Assembly (NCBI GenBank): GCA_029862045.1 | Contig: JAOTYE010000008.1 | Location: 1-64,000 of the forward strand | Origin: Gammaproteobacteria bacterium | GTDB taxonomy: Bacteria; Pseudomonadota; Gammaproteobacteria; Steroidobacterales; Woeseiaceae | Direction: 5' to 3' | DNA length: 64,000 nt | Part shown: positions 8,479 to 16,784 of the stretch, one piece after another | Position numbering within the stretch: position 1 is the stretch's first letter | How the letters are laid out: every line of letters begins with the position of its first letter | Notes under the pieces: generated by a model | What the model saw: the letters and a program-made list of their open reading frames with translations, nothing else | Database searches by the model: none | What the model was told of the DNA's origin: nothing | Program-made: the position numbers and the translations under genes

Positions 8479-9790
8479 TGGATAAAGCGCCTTCTTGCAG
8501 CTCGGCCTGATTCTTCGGGCGACGGACCTTCCATGCCGCGCGCACGCTGCGCCAGTTAAACATGCACGCGACGGAGTAAAGCGTCTTGAACAGGAGCAGG
8601 CGGCGGCGCACAGCACGATTCGAATACACGTCACCCGCCAACATCGAGACTACGCCCTGTACGACCCGAAATGTATTGCGCGGTTTACGAAACATGTAAC
8701 GCATGACCGGTGATGTGAAGCGATAAATAAACCATGAAAACGTGGCGAGCCCCTTGTGGGTCTCGCGTTCATACTTGCGACACGCCTTGCGGTAAGCGCC
8801 CTCACTCGCGGTAAGCCAGGCTTCTGCAACGTCCACGCCCCGCTCTGCACCATTCATGGCCAGATACACGCCGCTGGAAAAGACCGGGTCGATAAATGCG
8901 AATGCATCTCCGATCATCAGGAATCCCGGGCCGAACATCCGATCCGACAAATAGGAATAGTTACCGGTGGCTTGCGCTGGCGTTACGGCCTCAGCTCCCC
9001 TCATTCGACCGCGGATACTGATAATCCTGTGCAGCGTGTTTAGCAGAAATTCGTCCAGCGGTTCGCGCCGGCTCTTTATGTAGTCGGGATAACATACGGC
9101 CCCGATGCTCATTATGTCGTCACGCAGCGGAATCATCCAGATCCAGCCATGATCGAACCAGTACAGGCTGATGTTTCCCTGATTCTCACCTGCTCTTCGC
9201 TTGACGCCGCGATAGTGTGCGAAGACCGCGGCACTGGCATGCTTTGGATTGCGTTTCTTCCAGCCGTTTCTGCTGGACATGAACGTATCGCGACCGGAGG
9301 CATCCACCAGGAAGCGTGTTTCCCAGATTACTTCTTCACCATCAGTATCGACCGCCGTCACCCTGTGGCTACCACTCTCCAGACGCTCCACATGCGTGAC
9401 TTTGGTTCCTTCCGAAGCGTTGACGCCCGCCGCTTTACAGTGCTCGAACAGCAGCTGGTCGAATTCCGAGCGGCGTACTTCGAACGCGTGATCCGGACTC
9501 TCGCCCAGCGCCTTGCTGAAATAAAACGTCTCATGTCTGCCGTTGGAGTTGGCAATGGTGAAGTCGGCGCCGAGCTTGGGCACACCGATGTCTTTGACTT
9601 CGTCCAGTATGCCGAGGCGCTCAAAAATGGGCAGGTTCATCGGCAGCAGCGATTCGCCGATATGGAAACGCGGGTGCTTATCTTTTTCGAGCAGAGTGAC
9701 TTGCCAGCCGCGTTGCGCGGCCAGATGACCGAAGGTCGTTCCGGCGGGCCCGCCGCCTATCACAAGAACGTCAGTTGTATTGGGCGTCAT
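8471..9790 (-). CDS. Flavin-dependent halogenase-like FAD monooxygenase, aryl-polyene cluster
   Basis: This is a 439-residue flavoprotein with the FAD dinucleotide motif GGGPAG at residues 12-17. It has the halogenase-type 'HIGESLLP' segment, a Lys in a KxGxxF motif (K72, KLGADF) at the place of the catalytic lysine of flavin halogenases, and the halogenase WxWxIP signature (W216-P221). A second FAD motif (GDAFAFIDPVFSSG) lies further on. Family knowledge: these enzymes use reduced flavin to make HOX, which halogenates electron-rich aromatics; xanthomonadin clusters carry such genes. The start was set at ATG 9790, which gives MTPNTTDVLVIGGG. It is first in a three-gene operon with the chorismatase and the SDR. 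No flavin reductase gene is adjacent. Hydroxylase or desaturase activity remains possible. Confidence 0.8.
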   Translation of the reverse strand: MTPNTTDVLVIGGGPAGTTFGHLAAQRGWQVTLLEKDKHPRFHIGESLLPMNLPIFERLGILDEVKDIGVPKLGADFTIANSNGRHETFYFSKALGESPDHAFEVRRSEFDQLLFEHCKAAGVNASEGTKVTHVERLESGSHRVTAVDTDGEEVIWETRFLVDASGRDTFMSSRNGWKKRNPKHASAAVFAHYRGVKRRAGENQGNISLYWFDHGWIWMIPLRDDIMSIGAVCYPDYIKSRREPLDEFLLNTLHRIISIRGRMRGAEAVTPAQATGNYSYLSDRMFGPGFLMIGDAFAFIDPVFSSGVYLAMNGAERGVDVAEAWLTASEGAYRKACRKYERETHKGLATFSWFIYRFTSPVMRYMFRKPRNTFRVVQGVVSMLAGDVYSNRAVRRRLLLFKTLYSVACMFNWRSVRAAWKVRRPKNQAELQEGALSSE

Positions 9791-9883
9791 TTCTCGGCGC
9801 GCTCTTTCGCTTGTTGATAAATCCACGCAACAAACTATCATGCACTATCATTTCGCTCAAAACATACGTGAACAAAGACCAGT
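9791..9883. promoter_or_regulatory. Divergent intergenic region with tandem ACTATCAT repeat
   Basis: This 93-base gap lies between the divergently transcribed flavoenzyme (minus strand) and ACP (plus strand), so it should hold both promoters. The octamer ACTATCAT occurs at 9834-9841 and again at 9844-9851, a 10-base period of about one helical turn, as expected for a two-subunit regulator binding one face of DNA. I cannot assign -10/-35 boxes with certainty and no regulator gene lies nearby. Confidence 0.4.
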
Positions 9884-10150
9884 ATGCAGGAACAATCCGA
9901 GCACGAACAGGAAGTTGCAGAGCTCATTGTTGAGTCTCTGAACCTGGAAGATATCAGTGCCACTGATATTGAACCGGAGGAGCCATTGTTTGGCGATGGC
10001 CTTGGACTCGATTCAATCGATGCGCTGGAACTGGCACTCGCCATCACACAGAAGTATTCCGTACAGTTGACGGCCGATGATGCCAATATCCAGGGCGTAT
10101 TTGGCTCGCTGCGCAGCCTGAGTGCCTATATCAGCGAAAAAACGGCGTAG
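9884..10150 (+). CDS. Acyl carrier protein, aryl-polyene cluster
   Basis: This 88-residue acidic protein has the phosphopantetheine attachment motif DSID in 'GDGLGLDSIDALELALAI', and the helical layout of type II ACPs. The Ser should carry the growing polyene or the hydroxybenzoyl starter after modification by an Sfp-type transferase, for which a gene lies at 25986. It is first in a plus-strand operon and is followed 11 bases later by an acyl-ACP ligase, so it is a natural partner for loading the aryl starter. A second ACP gene lies at 18902. The region before the start lacks a clear Shine-Dalgarno sequence. Confidence 0.92.
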   Translation: MQEQSEHEQEVAELIVESLNLEDISATDIEPEEPLFGDGLGLDSIDALELALAITQKYSVQLTADDANIQGVFGSLRSLSAYISEKTA

Positions 10151-10161
10151 ACCAGGCGGCA

Positions 10162-11526
10162 TTGCCGATTGTGCAGAGATCGCACCCGATCACGACTCGA
10201 GAGCCGGACGAAATTATCGCCCACGGCTCGTCCGGTGCAATCAGAGTAGACCAATTCCTCGCGCACGCAGTTGCCCTTTCGAAGCAGCTTCCGGATCGGC
10301 AATACGTTATCAACCTGGCCGCAGACCGCTATACGTTTCTGCTCGGGTTTTGCGCCGCAGTAATTGCGGACCAGTGCACGTTGATGCCGCCGAACAGGCA
10401 GCAGCAGACTCTGCAGCAAGTAGCCAACGAGTATGCAGATTGTTATTCGTTCGGAGGGCCCGGTCTGAACAATGTCGAGTCGTTAGACACCTGCGACGTT
10501 GACGCACCCGATGTCATCGATGTCGTCGTCCCGGAAATTCCTGCTGATCGACTGTGTGCGATCGTATTCACATCGGGCAGCACGGGCACTCCCACGCCCA
10601 ACCGCAAATACTGGGAGACACTTCGTACCGGCAGCTTGAGTAATGTCGACCTGCTGACGGAAAAAACAGTCGGCTCGATGAACGTGCTGGCGACGGTACC
10701 TCCCCAGCATATGTGGGGATTCGAGACTTCGATCCTGTTGCCCCTTTTCTCTAATGTGGCGGTCAGCCACCTCATGCCATTCTTTCCTCAGGACATTTCC
10801 GACGCGCTTGAATCTCTGCCCGAGCCGCGGGCACTGATCTCATCCCCGGTGCATCTCGATGCCTTTCTCAGCGCCAACACAGGGCGGATCAGGATCGACC
10901 GAATCTTCAGCGCCACTGCTCCGATGTCGCCGGAACTGGCAAAGAAACTGGAGGGACGCTTCGATGCGCGAGTCGTCGAAGTATTCGGTTCCAGCGAATC
11001 CGGAATCATCGCGAAACGCAACACGGCGACCGAAACTCTGTGGCAACTCGCAACGGCATTCGAGCTTGATGTGGGCGAGGACGGTGTCCGGATTCGCGCA
11101 GCGCACCTGCCTGAACGTGTCGTCCTGCAGGACATCATCGAGATTGTCGGTGACCATCAGTTTCGCTGGCTCGGGCGGCATCAGGACATGGTTAATATTG
11201 CGGGCAAGCGCGGTTCGCTTACCGATCTGAATCACCGCCTGAATGCGATACCCGGCGTCATCGACGGCGTGATATTCATGCCGGACGAGAACAGCAAGCG
11301 ACTCGCCGCATTGGTTGTCGCGCCGGATCTGGAGCCGTCTGATATCCTCGAGAAGCTGAAACCGGGCATCGAACCGGCATTTCTGCCGCGCCCTGTGTAC
11401 AAGGTAGCGATCCTCCCACGTCAGGAAACCGGCAAACTGGCAAGGAAGATCGTTGTCCAACTGTTTGAAGAGACGAAAAGGAACAAGGCGCTGGAAGATG
11501 CGGGCCCTGCCGACAACTCGACCTGA
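10162..11526 (+). CDS. AMP-forming acyl-ACP ligase (probable hydroxybenzoate:ACP ligase)
   Basis: The protein is about 454 residues, shorter than a full ANL ligase (about 500-550) but typical of aryl-polyene ligases (XanA2/ApeH type). The AMP-binding loop reads 'IVFTSGSTGTPTPNRKYW', the adenine-site motif 'EVFGSSESG', and the hinge region 'WLGRHQDMVNIAGKRGSL'. By analogy it activates hydroxybenzoate as an adenylate and loads it on the ACP encoded just upstream. The start is uncertain: TTG 10162 sits very close to AGGCGG, and GTG 10171 is an alternative nine bases later. The 3' end overlaps the next gene, so translation is probably coupled. Confidence 0.85.
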   Translation: MPIVQRSHPITTREPDEIIAHGSSGAIRVDQFLAHAVALSKQLPDRQYVINLAADRYTFLLGFCAAVIADQCTLMPPNRQQQTLQQVANEYADCYSFGGPGLNNVESLDTCDVDAPDVIDVVVPEIPADRLCAIVFTSGSTGTPTPNRKYWETLRTGSLSNVDLLTEKTVGSMNVLATVPPQHMWGFETSILLPLFSNVAVSHLMPFFPQDISDALESLPEPRALISSPVHLDAFLSANTGRIRIDRIFSATAPMSPELAKKLEGRFDARVVEVFGSSESGIIAKRNTATETLWQLATAFELDVGEDGVRIRAAHLPERVVLQDIIEIVGDHQFRWLGRHQDMVNIAGKRGSLTDLNHRLNAIPGVIDGVIFMPDENSKRLAALVVAPDLEPSDILEKLKPGIEPAFLPRPVYKVAILPRQETGKLARKIVVQLFEETKRNKALEDAGPADNST

Positions 11527-12127
11527 CCTGACCTTGCGAGAGGAATGCAACCGCCAGTGGCTCACGGCATTGTTGCTGGCTGCATCAATGGCGCTAACGG
11601 CGCCTTTTGCATGGTGTCTGGAGCTGGCTGTGGTTCTGGAAAATTCGACCGTAACACCGCCGAATAGTGTCGGTTTTCGGGAGGAACGCCATAACCCGAT
11701 GCTGAAGGAGCCGCTGGTACTGACCGGTCACCTCGAGTATCTCAGGGCCGGGGTTTTGCGCAAGAGTATCGAGACGCCGTTCGAAGAATCCTTTCTGATC
11801 GAGTCCGATCACGTCGTCATAGAAAGAGAAGGCGAAACACGCAAGTTGGCGCTGAATAAATCCAGATCGCTGAAAACAATTCTCAGTGCGATCGAAGCAA
11901 TCTTGTCCGGCGAAGCAGGCAAGATCGAGTCGGTATTCAACTATTACGTAGCCGGCACGCAGGACGCCTGGTCCGTCCAGTTGACGCCGATTTCGCGGCG
12001 AATGGGCAAACGACTGATCAGCCTGCAAGTCAACGGAGACGATCAGTCGGTAACCAGCATTCGGATCGATCTTAAGAATGGTGAGTGGCACCTGATGGAC
12101 ATCCTGCGTAACGATCCGGAACCGTGA
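11498..12127 (+). CDS. LolA-related outer-membrane lipoprotein carrier-like protein of aryl-polyene cluster
   Basis: The protein is about 209 residues with a hydrophobic signal sequence (QWLTALLLAASMALTAP). The mature part is LolA-like: an early 'FREERHNPMLKEPLVLTGHLEY' type strand (the LolA 'F.Q.k......p....G.l.f' pattern), 'GEAGKIESVFNYYV', and 'RIDLKNGEWHL'. In aryl-polyene clusters a LolA-like protein accompanies the MMPL exporter and probably carries the polyene lipid across the periplasm. The start is placed at ATG 11498, overlapping the ligase gene by 29 bases; an in-frame ATG at 11453 would overlap more. Its stop overlaps the GTG of the exporter gene (GTGA), which supports coupled translation. 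Confidence 0.75.
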   Translation: MRALPTTRPDLTLREECNRQWLTALLLAASMALTAPFAWCLELAVVLENSTVTPPNSVGFREERHNPMLKEPLVLTGHLEYLRAGVLRKSIETPFEESFLIESDHVVIEREGETRKLALNKSRSLKTILSAIEAILSGEAGKIESVFNYYVAGTQDAWSVQLTPISRRMGKRLISLQVNGDDQSVTSIRIDLKNGEWHLMDILRNDPEP

Positions 12128-14415
12128 ACGTATCGATCTCTGCAGCGTGGCGGAGATCGGCCCTGTGGGTTGCTGCGGCGGCCGTCGCCATTGTGATTCT
12201 TGCCACACGCCTCGAATTGAGTTTTGACCTGAGTGCGTTCTTCCCGCAGCAAACGACTCTCGCGCACGACGTACTAATTGAGCAGATCAGGAACGGCCCC
12301 GGTTCGCGTCTGATGGTCATGGGTATCAGCGGTGCTCCGGCCGACGAGCTTGCCGAGGCAAGCGACCAGCTGAAGCAGGCTCTGTCAGTTGACCCGGCAT
12401 TCGTTACGGTACTCAACGGCGAGTTTTCGGAGGACACGACGCAGACCCCTGAGCCCGTTAATAGCTATTACCTGTTGATGCGCGACGTCGATTACAGCCG
12501 CAGCGCGCTGCAGCGAACGCTGCAATTGCGCCTGCAGGATCTTGCATTCGGTGGCGGCTCCGCTCTGTTGCAACTCATCGCTCGCGATCCGTTTCTGGTG
12601 ACGCTGGATATCCTGGAACGGCTGTCGCCTGTCGATATGACCGGCGACATGTGGTTCGCGGCCGACGGTAGCGCGGTGCTGATGGCAGAGACACATGCGG
12701 CATCCATCGACATCGCAGCACAGGCTGATGCGGTAGATACCGTTAGACAGGCACTTGCGGCCTTGCCTGCCACAACGCCGCTAAAGATCGACATAACCGG
12801 GGTCGGCGCTTTCAGCGTCGAGCTGCGACAAACGATTCGTGCCGAGGCCACCAAGAGAAGCATTCTTGCCGGTGCTGCGCTGATTCTGGTGTTGCTGGTG
12901 GTATTTCGAAATCCGCGGCTGTTGCTGCTCGCGGCCCTGCCGATCGGCACGGGCTTCCTCGCCGGACTTGCGCTCGTAAGCCTGCTGTTCGACACCGTGC
13001 ACGGCATCACGCTTGCATTCGGCTTTACGCTGCTCGGGATCGCCGTCGACTACCCACTGCATCTTTTTAGTCATGCACAGCACGACTCGGGCCGTTCCGC
13101 GATACGACGCATCTGGCCCACAATGCGGCTGGGCGTAATCAGCACGGCGATCGCTTACCTTGCACTGGTGTTTTCGGGGTCCCAGGGACTGGCCCAGTTG
13201 GGTGTATTTACTGCTGGCGGTGTGGTCGTCGCGATGCTCGCAACCCGCACCTGGCTGCCGTTATTCCTTGACGGGCGGCAGGCGCCACCGGCAACCGAAT
13301 CAGCGGCGCAGCAAACGCCCGAGCTGCGATACCTGACCGCGATTGTCGTCCTGATCGCAGCGCTGTTTGCAATTTATCGGACGGTCGGCGCCGGGCTATG
13401 GGACGACAATCTGTCGAGCCTGAGCCCGGTGCCGGTAGAGCGGTTGTCGGCCGACCGGGCTTTGCGGTCCGCTACCGTAACACCAGACATGCGGTACCAG
13501 CTGGTTTTGCATAACAGTTCTCTGGACGCGTTGCTGCGTGACAGTCAGGCGGTTGACCTGCTGCTTGCCGACGCGGTCGACGACGGCCTGCTCGAGAATT
13601 GGCAGTCCGTGAGCCAGCTGCTGCCCAGCCGCGAAGATCAGGAGCGGCGGCAGAATGCCATCCCGGACCAGGAAATATTGCGCAGCCGGCTTGGCGAGGC
13701 GCTGGTCGGCACGCCGTTCCGTGCGGACGCCTTTGAATCTTTTGCCGCCAACGCCAGCCTTGCGAAATCGCTGCCGCCTCTGATACCCGCGGATATCGCC
13801 GCGACGCCATTGCGATCGTGGCTCGATTCGCATCTGCTGCAGTTGAGCGGCCAGTGGGTGGCACTAGTTTCGGTCGTGCACCCTGCGGCGGCTGACCTGG
13901 CTGAACGCGTCGGACAATGGGACGTCGCGGTCGATTTCGTCGATCTGCAGGCATCCTCAGTCGATCTTATGCGCGACTATCGCAATGGCGCTCGCAAGAC
14001 CATACTGGCAGCAGCGCTGATTATTATCGGCTTGCTGTGGTACGTGCGCGGGCAATTTCGTCAGACGCTGTGGATTGGACTGACGGTTACATCCGCCCTC
14101 GCCATCACCGTAGCTGTGGTCACTACGCTGCACAGCAGTCTGACCGTCATTCATCTTGTCGCGCTGCTGCTGGTGCTGGGCCTGGGCCTCGACTACGCAC
14201 TGTTCCTGAGCCGCTCAGAGTCGCTGCCCGAGCGACGCGCGACAGACAAGGGCGTGCTTGCCTGCGCAACCTCAACCACGCTCGCCTTTGGCATTCTCGC
14301 CGGATCATCTATCCCGGTGCTGAAATTCCTCGGCCTGACAGTTGCGGCAGGCTCGGCGGCCAATTTCCTGATCGCCTGGTCCGGGAGCCGGTTGCAGCGC
14401 AGGAGCGCTAGTTGA
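12124..14415 (+). CDS. MMPL/RND-superfamily exporter, aryl-polyene transport
   Basis: The 763-residue protein has two repeated halves, each with an N-terminal transmembrane helix, a large periplasmic loop and a bundle of helices. The conserved acidic residues within the bundles appear in 'GIAVDYPLHLFSH' and 'GLGLDYALFLSRSE', the MMPL/RND proton-relay positions. Exporters of this type are standard in aryl-polyene and xanthomonadin clusters and are thought to move the pigment lipid from the inner membrane towards the outer membrane. GTG 12124 overlaps the LolA-like stop by four bases. Its own stop overlaps the convergent flavoenzyme gene by eight bases. Confidence 0.88.
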   Translation: MNVSISAAWRRSALWVAAAAVAIVILATRLELSFDLSAFFPQQTTLAHDVLIEQIRNGPGSRLMVMGISGAPADELAEASDQLKQALSVDPAFVTVLNGEFSEDTTQTPEPVNSYYLLMRDVDYSRSALQRTLQLRLQDLAFGGGSALLQLIARDPFLVTLDILERLSPVDMTGDMWFAADGSAVLMAETHAASIDIAAQADAVDTVRQALAALPATTPLKIDITGVGAFSVELRQTIRAEATKRSILAGAALILVLLVVFRNPRLLLLAALPIGTGFLAGLALVSLLFDTVHGITLAFGFTLLGIAVDYPLHLFSHAQHDSGRSAIRRIWPTMRLGVISTAIAYLALVFSGSQGLAQLGVFTAGGVVVAMLATRTWLPLFLDGRQAPPATESAAQQTPELRYLTAIVVLIAALFAIYRTVGAGLWDDNLSSLSPVPVERLSADRALRSATVTPDMRYQLVLHNSSLDALLRDSQAVDLLLADAVDDGLLENWQSVSQLLPSREDQERRQNAIPDQEILRSRLGEALVGTPFRADAFESFAANASLAKSLPPLIPADIAATPLRSWLDSHLLQLSGQWVALVSVVHPAAADLAERVGQWDVAVDFVDLQASSVDLMRDYRNGARKTILAAALIIIGLLWYVRGQFRQTLWIGLTVTSALAITVAVVTTLHSSLTVIHLVALLLVLGLGLDYALFLSRSESLPERRATDKGVLACATSTTLAFGILAGSSIPVLKFLGLTVAAGSAANFLIAWSGSRLQRRSAS

Positions 14416-15985
14416 ATCGTTGCCGGAGGTCACCCAGCAAGCTGCAAGTACTTTTACCATTGGATGACTCGTCGGCCAGCAAAGACAATAAAATCGGTGA
14501 CAAGCTCTCGAGTCGCAGACAGTTATCCCTGAGCTCGATGTCCGGACTTGCGACGGGATCCACCAATGCTGCCTTCAGATCACGGAACATCGGAATCGCC
14601 GTTTGATCGAAAAATCGGCCTCTGCCCTCAGCGACGTTTTTCTCGGCTGCGCGCTGCCTGAATTTGCTTTGCATCGTCTCGTTCAGCGCACGCATCGCGA
14701 CGAGCCGCGGCTGAGCCGCTTTGAGGAACGCCAGGTCCGTCATCAATTCTCTAAAATACAGCCAGGTAAGCACCGACCAGTTGTACGCATAGTCCCAGGT
14801 TGTCTTGACGACCATCAGTCGCGTATCACCAAACCCCGGATACTGACGCTCGTACAAACTCATTATGATGCTGAAAAATGACTGGTACATCTGCTCATAG
14901 ATTGCAACATGCACGGGAAATCGCGAAGCAGAGCGCTCGCGCCGGATCAGATCGCAGATAAACGTATTGCTTATGGCGATGAGATCGGAGCCGGGAGAAT
15001 AGAAGGGGTCGGCAAAAACTCCCGCTTCGCCGGTCAGTGCCCAGCGGTCGGCTGACCAGACCTGATTGCTGTCCTGTGACAGGTTCTTGCGAAACATGAA
15101 GTCCATCAGCGTATCGCGTGCATCCAGAACCTCGCTCGCAAGCGTTGGCTGGTGCAGCGATAGCCAGTTGCTGAATTTGTCAAAACTGCAATAGGACGAC
15201 AGCGGATGAATATCAGGATCGGCAACCAGGCCGACGCTCGTCTTGTCCCCTGCCAGCGGAATAATCCATGCCCAATAGCCACTTCCCATCAGGTGGTTGG
15301 TCGACAAACGTCGCGGTTGATCGCACCGTCGTCGCCATGCTTCGGCGTCAGACCAGTCGTCCACTGCAACGGGCTTGTCCAGCCGAAACCACGCAGCACC
15401 CATCTTGTGATCACAGGGCTTGCCCATGCTCAACTGCCGCTTGACTATCGCAGCTCGCGATCCGGCATCAACCAGCCAACGGCAACGAATGCTCGCGGCC
15501 TCGTCGTGTCGTGTTACCTGAATCGCATGTGCACCACCGTTCTCATTGAACGTCACGTGTTTCACGACCGATTTGTCCTGCACCGTAATACCGCGGTCCT
15601 GCAGAATATCTGCGAGGTCGCCCTCCAGTTTGCCGCGATCGATCTGATAGCTGATTGCAGGCAGCGTGCTGCTGATGCCCAGCTCATCTGCCTTGGCGAG
15701 ATCATCGTGGAGGCCGCCACCGAAAAAATAGCGCAGCCCGAATTTTCTCAACTGTGTGCGCTCGAGCATTTCATTCAACCCGAGCGTGTGCGATAGATAG
15801 CGCGCACCGATCTCAACAGTGGACTCGCCGACCTTGTGCGCCGCAATAGGCGGCGGCAGACTGTTGCGCTCCAGCACAACGATCGCGAGATCCGGAGACC
15901 CCTGATGCAACTGCAGAGCGAGCGTCAGTCCGGCGAGACCACCGCCAATGATTGCAACGTCGTACTGTGCCGTTGTGTCAGGCAT
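14408..15985 (-). CDS. Second halogenase-like FAD-dependent oxidoreductase, aryl-polyene cluster
   Basis: The 525-residue flavoprotein has GGGLAG (residues 14-19) and a 'KVGESTVEIG' segment as in tryptophan/phenol halogenases (GVGEATVP). It has K81 in KFGLRY, matching the KxGxxF/Y catalytic-lysine motif, and W238-P243 (WAWIIP) as the WxWxIP signature. A second FAD-contact motif reads 'EAGVFADPFYSPGSD'. It is only distantly similar to the first flavoenzyme at 8471, so it is not a simple duplicate. It is last of a three-gene minus operon after a ketosynthase and a chain-length-factor-like gene, and overlaps the latter by eight bases. Possible roles are halogenation or hydroxylation of the aryl head, or desaturation. 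Confidence 0.78.
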   Translation of the reverse strand: MPDTTAQYDVAIIGGGLAGLTLALQLHQGSPDLAIVVLERNSLPPPIAAHKVGESTVEIGARYLSHTLGLNEMLERTQLRKFGLRYFFGGGLHDDLAKADELGISSTLPAISYQIDRGKLEGDLADILQDRGITVQDKSVVKHVTFNENGGAHAIQVTRHDEAASIRCRWLVDAGSRAAIVKRQLSMGKPCDHKMGAAWFRLDKPVAVDDWSDAEAWRRRCDQPRRLSTNHLMGSGYWAWIIPLAGDKTSVGLVADPDIHPLSSYCSFDKFSNWLSLHQPTLASEVLDARDTLMDFMFRKNLSQDSNQVWSADRWALTGEAGVFADPFYSPGSDLIAISNTFICDLIRRERSASRFPVHVAIYEQMYQSFFSIIMSLYERQYPGFGDTRLMVVKTTWDYAYNWSVLTWLYFRELMTDLAFLKAAQPRLVAMRALNETMQSKFRQRAAEKNVAEGRGRFFDQTAIPMFRDLKAALVDPVASPDIELRDNCLRLESLSPILLSLLADESSNGKSTCSLLGDLRQRFN

Positions 15986-16784
15986 CGACTGCCTTGCCGG
16001 CGCTTCCTACAGTAAGTGACAGTGACGAATGTGATGAGATCGGGAACTGCAGTTCTGCCTCGCCGGGTGTCGCGATCGCCGCAAGTAGCGGCAGCAACGT
16101 GGCAGCCAGGTTATCCGACCAATTGACGCCAGCGACTTCCGGCAATTCGGGATAGTCGGACTCCTCATTGCGGACACCAAACCGGACTGACGCGAGCGGC
16201 GACGCACTGTAAGCAGGCGGTGTCAGAAGCAATGCCGTGGAAAACGACTGCTCTGAATCGTAAAACGGTTTGAATGCCGCCGGCGCCGCTATTTCCTCGA
16301 CACACACCAGAACCGGAATGTCTTCTTCAAGCGCCTGAATAGCGCCTTCGAGAAAGGCCATTGTTCCCGAGTGTAAATATGCTGAAACGGCATTTGCCGG
16401 GCGATGCGACCCGGTCGCGATTGCCCAGTACCCTGTCGACGCATTGTGCACAGAATTATGAAATTTGGTGGGCGAGACCGTGCGCGGCGCTGCATCCAGT
16501 GTACGGCACATGTAGTCGGTATTCCGCATATCCCCATACACCGACGCAAAAACTGTCGCGACCTCCGACGGACCGACCGCGCCCATGCGACATGCCTGGT
16601 CCATGACTTCCACGGCCATCTTGACGGAGAGCGGTGCACGACGGCGTTCTTTTGCGGGAATCAACTCGGGCTTCAATGGTGTTACTTGCGGGATGGCGCC
16701 TCCGGCCAGGACCGAGCAGAACTCATCCCAGTTCGAACAGTACTCGCTCCACACGCCGACGCCCACGATGTCGATGTCAGTCAT
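15978..16784 (-). CDS. Ketosynthase-like chain length factor (ApeC type)
   Basis: The 268-residue protein has only the N-terminal beta-ketoacyl synthase domain. It carries the 'NSVHNASTGYWAI' segment typical of aryl-polyene chain-length-factor-like proteins, but no active-site Cys. Where the neighbouring ketosynthase has STACSSS this protein reads SAYLHSG, so Cys is replaced by Leu, and the C-terminal HGT and GH motifs are absent. It therefore cannot condense on its own and probably forms a heterodimer with the ketosynthase encoded just upstream, as described for ApeO:ApeC. ATG 16784 overlaps the upstream stop by eight bases, which suits production of the two subunits in equal amounts. Confidence 0.8.
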   Translation of the reverse strand: MTDIDIVGVGVWSEYCSNWDEFCSVLAGGAIPQVTPLKPELIPAKERRRAPLSVKMAVEVMDQACRMGAVGPSEVATVFASVYGDMRNTDYMCRTLDAAPRTVSPTKFHNSVHNASTGYWAIATGSHRPANAVSAYLHSGTMAFLEGAIQALEEDIPVLVCVEEIAAPAAFKPFYDSEQSFSTALLLTPPAYSASPLASVRFGVRNEESDYPELPEVAGVNWSDNLAATLLPLLAAIATPGEAELQFPISSHSSLSLTVGSAGKAVDA

